Shown here in pieces: positions 59,789-64,000 of a DNA stretch of 64,000 nucleotides; within the stretch, counting starts at the first letter, position 1, and each line of letters opens with the position of its first letter. The notes below the pieces were generated by a model. The model did not search any database. It was not told the origin of the DNA and saw nothing but the letters and a program-made list of their open reading frames with translations. The translations under genes and the position numbers were made by a program. The DNA is from Mesonia sp. HuA40 (GTDB lineage Bacteria; Bacteroidota; Bacteroidia; Flavobacteriales; Flavobacteriaceae): contig NZ_VRLT01000056.1 in assembly GCF_008017835.1 (NCBI RefSeq), forward strand, positions 124,001 to 188,000, given 5' to 3'.

Positions 59789-62176
59789 ATGAAAGAACCT
59801 CAAGCTTTTCAAGAAAATCAAGCCACAGATCCCAACCTGGAAAACGGTGAAGATATCAAGGCTATTATTTTTCAGTATTTACGGTACTGGCCTTGGTTCC
59901 TAGCCAGCGTGTTAGTCTTTGTGATTGGGGCTTTCATTTATTTGCGGTATTCGACTAGTATTTACCAAACTACGGCCAAGGTTAAAGTACTCGATGAAAA
60001 CGATGATGGTGGGCTCGACCTTTCGGGACTTTCGGGTTCGCGTACCTTGTTTAATATGACCAAGGTAAATCTCGAAAACGAAATGCAAATTTTTAAATCG
60101 AGACGTATTTTAGAGCAGGTCGTTAAAAGTCTTGATTTCAATACAACCTACCAATCTAAAGGTACCATTAAATCTTTTCTTGTTTTTGGTCCAGATGCAC
60201 CTTTTCATGTTAACTGGATTCCAGATAGTACGCAGCAGGAGGTAGGAAACTCGCCAAGCATACAATTGGCTAGCCTTGGGAATAATGAGTTTAAGCTGAT
60301 TTCAGAATCTATTGGTGAACAAATGGGGCGTTTTGGTGATACCCTCCAGTACGGCGATTTTACTTTGTTAATCACCGATAAACGCGTAGGAGAAGATCCT
60401 AAACCTATTGCCAATATGTCTTTTTGGCACACAGCCATGAACCATAAAGTAAAAAACCTAGCCCAGCAAATCAGTTTAGAGCCAGTAGGCGATAAAAGTC
60501 ACGTATTGCAATTGGGCATCAAAGGCGCTAATCAAGAATTGAATAAAGCCATATTAGATAGGCTAATTCAAGTATTCAATCAAGATGGTATAGAAGACAA
60601 GCGTTTGGTTTCAAAACGTACTCAGGATTTTGTTGAACGGCGTTTGGTGTTTTTAGAAGGAGAATTAGATACAGTTGAGTCGGGTCTGGTAAATTTCAAA
60701 CGCGATAATAATGTGGTAACCGTAGAGTCTAGTGCCGAGCAATTATTTGGTAAAGAAGCTGGGGCCGAACAAAAACGTTACGAGATGGAAACCCAGTTGC
60801 TGGTAGCGCGTGATTTCCAAGAAACACTACAAAATCAGTCGGCTTTTGATTTGTTGCCTGCCAATATTGGGATAGATAATGAAAATGTAAATGCGCTTAC
60901 CCAGCAGTTCAACAGTTTGGTGACCGAGCGTCAACGCTATTTGGTTTCAGGAACCGAAGAGAACCCTATGGTGGTTAACCTAAACCAACAAATCAATCAG
61001 TTGCGTGGCAATTTAAACGGAAGTGTAAATGCTTATATCCGCTCGCTTGAAACCGCTTTACGCAGTATTAGGCAACGCGAAAGTGTTTCGGCGGGCCAGT
61101 TAGGGAGTATTCCTGAGAAAGAGAAACAAATCAGAGACATCACCCGTCAGCGTGAAATTAAGGAAAGACTTTACTTATTTTTATTACAGCGTAGAGAAGA
61201 AGCAGCCCTGAGTTATGCTATTACTTCGCCCGTAATTAAGGTGGTAGATTGGGCATATACACAACCCCAACCGGTAGCGCCTAAAAAGCAAATTATTTTG
61301 TTGGGGGCCTTGGTGTTAGGTCTATTATTACCTTTTGGTATTTTGTACGTTTTGTTTCTACTCGATACCAAAATTCACCACAAAAATCAGGTGAAACGCT
61401 TGCTGCCACAAATACCTATTGTTGGTGAAGTACCCACTTTGTTAAAAACCTCCGATCGACTCATTCAAAAGAATGATCACAGTGTGTTGGCCGAAGCTTT
61501 TAGGATTTTAAGAACCAATTTAAACTTCTTTGTAGAGCGAGACCAGAAAGGCGGTAAAGTGGTATTTACCACCTCGACCACTAAAGGAGAAGGAAAGACT
61601 TTTGTGGCGATTAATTTAGCTATTTCAATAGCTTCTACGGGTAAAAAGGTGTTGTTGTTGGGTTGTGATTTACGAAATCCGCAGTTGCATTCCTATATCA
61701 ATCTGAAGAAGAATCTTCCCGGTACAACCGATTATTTATACCGTAAAGACATCAGCTTAGCAGAATTGGTACAGAAAAATGCATTTGAGCATGCCAATTT
61801 AGACCTGGTGCTGTCTGGAGAGATTCCACCAAACCCGGCTGAACTCCTGCTTAACGGGCGTTTTGAAAGTCTGTTAGACGAAGCCAGACAAAATTATGAC
61901 TATATTGTGGTAGACACCGCACCAACCATTTTGGTTACCGATACTTTATTGATAGCCGAACACGCCGATGCTACCTTATATATGATCCGTGCCAATTATA
62001 CCGATAGTAAATTGACCCAGCATATAGAAGATTTACAACGGAACGAAAAAATTAAGAATATGGGACTGGTGCTTAACGATGTAAAAGCCGATGGAGCCTA
62101 TGGCTATAATTACGGCTACGGTTATGGCTACCATGCCGAGGAAGTGACCAAAAAGAAAAAGTGGGGCTTGTTTTAA
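59789..62176 (+). CDS. Polysaccharide co-polymerase and tyrosine autokinase (Wzc-like)
   Basis: 795-residue inner-membrane protein: helix at about 35-55, a long periplasmic chain-length/Wzz domain with coiled-coil segments (about 60-490), a second helix near 500-520, then a BY-kinase domain with Walker A TTKGEGKT near 598-605 and Walker B-like LLGCDLRNPQ. The C-terminal tail has a tyrosine-rich GYNYGYGYGYH, the usual autophosphorylation cluster, and a KKKK patch. It controls capsule polymerisation and export with Wza. It follows wza by two bases; a terminator comes after it. Confidence 0.94.
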   Translation: MKEPQAFQENQATDPNLENGEDIKAIIFQYLRYWPWFLASVLVFVIGAFIYLRYSTSIYQTTAKVKVLDENDDGGLDLSGLSGSRTLFNMTKVNLENEMQIFKSRRILEQVVKSLDFNTTYQSKGTIKSFLVFGPDAPFHVNWIPDSTQQEVGNSPSIQLASLGNNEFKLISESIGEQMGRFGDTLQYGDFTLLITDKRVGEDPKPIANMSFWHTAMNHKVKNLAQQISLEPVGDKSHVLQLGIKGANQELNKAILDRLIQVFNQDGIEDKRLVSKRTQDFVERRLVFLEGELDTVESGLVNFKRDNNVVTVESSAEQLFGKEAGAEQKRYEMETQLLVARDFQETLQNQSAFDLLPANIGIDNENVNALTQQFNSLVTERQRYLVSGTEENPMVVNLNQQINQLRGNLNGSVNAYIRSLETALRSIRQRESVSAGQLGSIPEKEKQIRDITRQREIKERLYLFLLQRREEAALSYAITSPVIKVVDWAYTQPQPVAPKKQIILLGALVLGLLLPFGILYVLFLLDTKIHHKNQVKRLLPQIPIVGEVPTLLKTSDRLIQKNDHSVLAEAFRILRTNLNFFVERDQKGGKVVFTTSTTKGEGKTFVAINLAISIASTGKKVLLLGCDLRNPQLHSYINLKKNLPGTTDYLYRKDISLAELVQKNAFEHANLDLVLSGEIPPNPAELLLNGRFESLLDEARQNYDYIVVDTAPTILVTDTLLIAEHADATLYMIRANYTDSKLTQHIEDLQRNEKIKNMGLVLNDVKADGAYGYNYGYGYGYHAEEVTKKKKWGLF

Positions 62177-62203
62177 TTGCATTAATCCTACGAAATATAT
62201 ATT

Positions 62204-62236
62204 AAATTCCCCTGCCTGCCAAGGGGAATTTTTTTC
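62204..62236 (+). terminator. Terminator of the wza-wzc transcript
   Basis: Stem AAATTCCCCT / AGGGGAATTT around GCCTGCCA, followed by seven T. Confidence 0.88.
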
Positions 62237-62480
62237 ACCTATGCTGCCGAGCCTGCATTTACCTCTAATTAAAGTTCAACTGATTTAGCTAATTAATAAA
62301 AGAAGAGTTAATAGGTTTACCGGGCCAAATCAACCTTAAAGAAATGTATGCCATAACCGATTGTCTCTGATTTATCTTGGGAGTTTGGTGGTCTTAAGTA
62401 TAAATTTGTCCGATATTCGTTGCCCATAGACTAAACTTAAAAACAGTATCTCAATTGGTGTAAAAAGTCAAGGCATAAAA
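62237..62480. other. Intergenic stretch between wzc and groL terminators
   Basis: About 240 bases. It holds a 36-codon minus-strand frame (62317-62427) ending GYGIHFFKVDLAR, which looks like the last strand of an outer-membrane barrel. A TAG lies two codons before its ATG, and no upstream part was recognised. It may be a gene remnant or chance. Confidence 0.3.
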
Positions 62481-62510
62481 AAAACAGCCCGTCGAAAGAC
62501 GAGCTGTTTT
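62481..62510 (-). terminator. Terminator of groL
   Basis: AAAACAGC-C-CGTC / GACG-A-GCTGTTTT around GAAA, with an A run on the left that is the T run of the minus-strand transcript. Confidence 0.85.
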
Positions 62511-62536
62511 GAGTATTATAAGATATGATAATTGGT

Positions 62537-64000
62537 TTACATCATACCGGGCATTCCTCCGCCCATACCTTGTGGCATTCCGCCTCCAGCGTTATCCTCT
62601 TCTGGGATATCGATTAAAGCGCACTCGGTAGTTAAGATCATACCGCTTACAGAAGCTGCATTCTCTAAAGCAATACGAGTAACTTTTTTAGGGTCAATAA
62701 TACCAGCCTCTAGCATATCTACATACTCTTCGGTTTTGGCATCATATCCAAAGTTATCCTTACCTTCAAGCACTTTGTTAATCACTACAGAACCTTCTCC
62801 TCCTGCGTTTTCTACGATGGTTCTAAGCGGTGCTTCAATAGCACGGTTTACAATTTGTACTCCCGTAGTTTCATCTAAGCTAATGGTTTCTAGGTTAGCC
62901 AATACGGTTTTAGCGCGTACTAAGGCCACTCCACCTCCAGCAACAATTCCTTCTTCTACGGCTGCACGAGTAGCATGTAAAGCATCGTCTACACGGTCTT
63001 TCTTTTCTTTCATTTCAACTTCAGAGGCTGCACCTACATAAAGTACGGCTACACCACCAGCAAGCTTAGCAAGACGCTCTTGTAACTTCTCACGATCGTA
63101 GTCTGAGGTAGTAGTTTCTATCTGAGATTTAATTTGGTTTATGCGGTTTTTGATCATTTCATCATCACCGGCACCATTTACTACCGTTGTGTTGTCTTTG
63201 TCGATGCTCACTTTCTCTGCTGTACCCAATTGATCGATACTTGCATTCTCAAGAGTGAATCCGCGCTCTTCAGAGATTACAGTTCCTCCAGTTAAAATTG
63301 CGATATCCTCTAGCATCGCTTTTCTACGGTCTCCAAAACCTGGTGCTTTAACTGCAGCAATTTTTAAAGAACCTCTCAATTTGTTTACTACCAAAGTAGC
63401 CAAAGCTTCACCGTCTACATCTTCAGCAATGATTAATAGAGGCTTACCAGTTTGTGCTACTGGCTCTAGTACAGGCATTAAATCTTTCATAGTAGATATT
63501 TTTTTATCTACAATCAAGATATAAGGGTTTTCTAAGTCGGTAGTCATTTTTTCGCTATTGGTCACAAAGTAAGGCGACAAGTATCCGCGATCAAATTGCA
63601 TTCCTTCTACTACGTCTACGTAAGTATCGGTACCTTTAGCTTCTTCAACGGTAATAACTCCTTCTTTTCCTACTTTTGCAAAAGCCTGAGCGATTAATTC
63701 ACCAATTACTTCGTCGTTATTGGCAGAGATAGAAGCCACTTGTTTGATTTGCTCAGAAGAGCTTCCTACTTCTTTTGTTTGTTCAGCTAGGTCTTTGGTA
63801 ATGGCTTCAACGGCCTTATCTATACCGCGTTTTAAATCCATCGGATTTGCCCCTGCAGCTACGTTTTTTAAACCTTCTTTTACAATTGCCTGCGCCAATA
63901 CGGTTGCCGTTGTGGTACCGTCACCGGCTAAATCATTGGTTTTAGAAGCAACTTCTTTCACCATCTGAGCGCCCATATTTTCAAGCGCATTTTCCAATTC
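62537..64000 (-). CDS. groL: Chaperonin GroEL (N-terminus outside the window)
   Basis: 60-kDa chaperonin subunit, missing about the first 55-60 residues, which lie beyond 64000. The segment begins [29 protein letters not shown] is the ATP-binding region and [20 protein letters not shown] the equatorial signature. It ends in the GGM-repeat tail ([10 protein letters not shown]). The frame runs in from the window edge; the TTG at 63997 is an internal Leu codon and not the start. groES is presumably upstream, outside the window. Confidence 0.97.
   Translation of the reverse strand, partial: ELENALENMGAQMVKEVASKTNDLAGDGTTTATVLAQAIVKEGLKNVAAGANPMDLKRGIDKAVEAITKDLAEQTKEVGSSSEQIKQVASISANNDEVIGELIAQAFAKVGKEGVITVEEAKGTDTYVDVVEGMQFDRGYLSPYFVTNSEKMTTDLENPYILIVDKKISTMKDLMPVLEPVAQTGKPLLIIAEDVDGEALATLVVNKLRGSLKIAAVKAPGFGDRRKAMLEDIAILTGGTVISEERGFTLENASIDQLGTAEKVSIDKDNTTVVNGAGDDEMIKNRINQIKSQIETTTSDYDREKLQERLAKLAGGVAVLYVGAASEVEMKEKKDRVDDALHATRAAVEEGIVAGGGVALVRAKTVLANLETISLDETTGVQIVNRAIEAPLRTIVENAGGEGSVVINKVLEGKDNFGYDAKTEEYVDMLEAGIIDPKKVTRIALENAASVSGMILTTECALIDIPEEDNAGGGMPQGMGGGMPGMM

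Noticed and set aside
62532-63041. Plus-strand ORF of 169 codons inside groL
   Set aside because: Antisense to the conserved GroEL equatorial domain; the codon pattern of GroEL opens the opposite frame.

Overview
The window looks like a stretch of chromosome from a member of the Flavobacteriaceae (Bacteroidota). Reasons seen directly: low GC; promoters of the Bacteroidota form TAnnTTTG instead of TATAAT; a type IX secretion (T9SS) sorting tail; a TonB-dependent receptor with a carboxypeptidase-like N-terminal domain; a LeuS and a DnaE with the long Bacteroidota architectures; DUF2490, DUF3098, DUF3127, DUF4271 and DUF4296 proteins; and Bacteroidota-type gene orders (ftsX-DUF3098-uppP-truB, surE-lpxB-nlpC-comEC). 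I cannot name the genus from sequence alone.

Layout. 1-3.1 kb: minus-strand operon surE, small membrane protein, lpxB, NlpC/P60 lipoprotein, comEC (cut by the window edge). 3.3-10.2 kb: processing protease, dipeptide-type permease, HIT protein, orphan sensor kinase, flavin reductase, DUF3127, aat. 10.2-18 kb: DUF2490, tag, thioredoxin-like protein, the truB/uppP/DUF3098/ftsX operon and leuS. 18-29.5 kb: BON-LysM protein, YugP-type peptidase, saccharopine dehydrogenase-like protein, pckA, hemD, a mannosyltransferase-dihydroorotase-DUF4296 operon, an SDR protein and tyrS. 29.5-38.5 kb: the most system-like region, with a minus-strand set (TonB receptor, surface beta-helix lipoprotein, T9SS-secreted protein, LuxE-like protein) divergent from a PhoB/PhoR-type pair. 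The shared promoter region holds an 11-bp-periodic repeat that looks like a PhoB/OmpR-family binding array. 38.5-45.6 kb: glycosyltransferase, trmB, LysE, ATL protein, an Fe-S set (Mrp, NifU-C, FNR, ferredoxin) and a glutaryl-CoA dehydrogenase-like enzyme.

45.6-46.8 kb has no intact gene, but the minus strand carries a wrecked CPBP intramembrane protease gene: its three active-site motifs lie in three different frames. 46.8-48.6 kb is rpsP-rimM-methyltransferase. 49.5-50.7 kb is a small accessory patch: tRNA-Asp, a duplicated GIY-YIG endonuclease cassette joined to a tRNA-Asp fragment that contains short palindromes, and nested remnants of an ISL3-type insertion sequence that truncated one endonuclease copy. 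50.8-56.6 kb: DUF58 protein, thioredoxin, and DnaE fused to an N-terminal exonuclease. 56.8-62.2 kb: start of an exopolysaccharide locus (sugar dehydratase, Wza, Wzc). 62.5-64 kb: groL, cut by the right edge.

Most genes are core housekeeping. The parts worth a second look are the PhoB/TonB locus, the tRNA/GIY-YIG/IS patch and the CPBP pseudogene. No CRISPR array, prophage or rRNA operon was seen.
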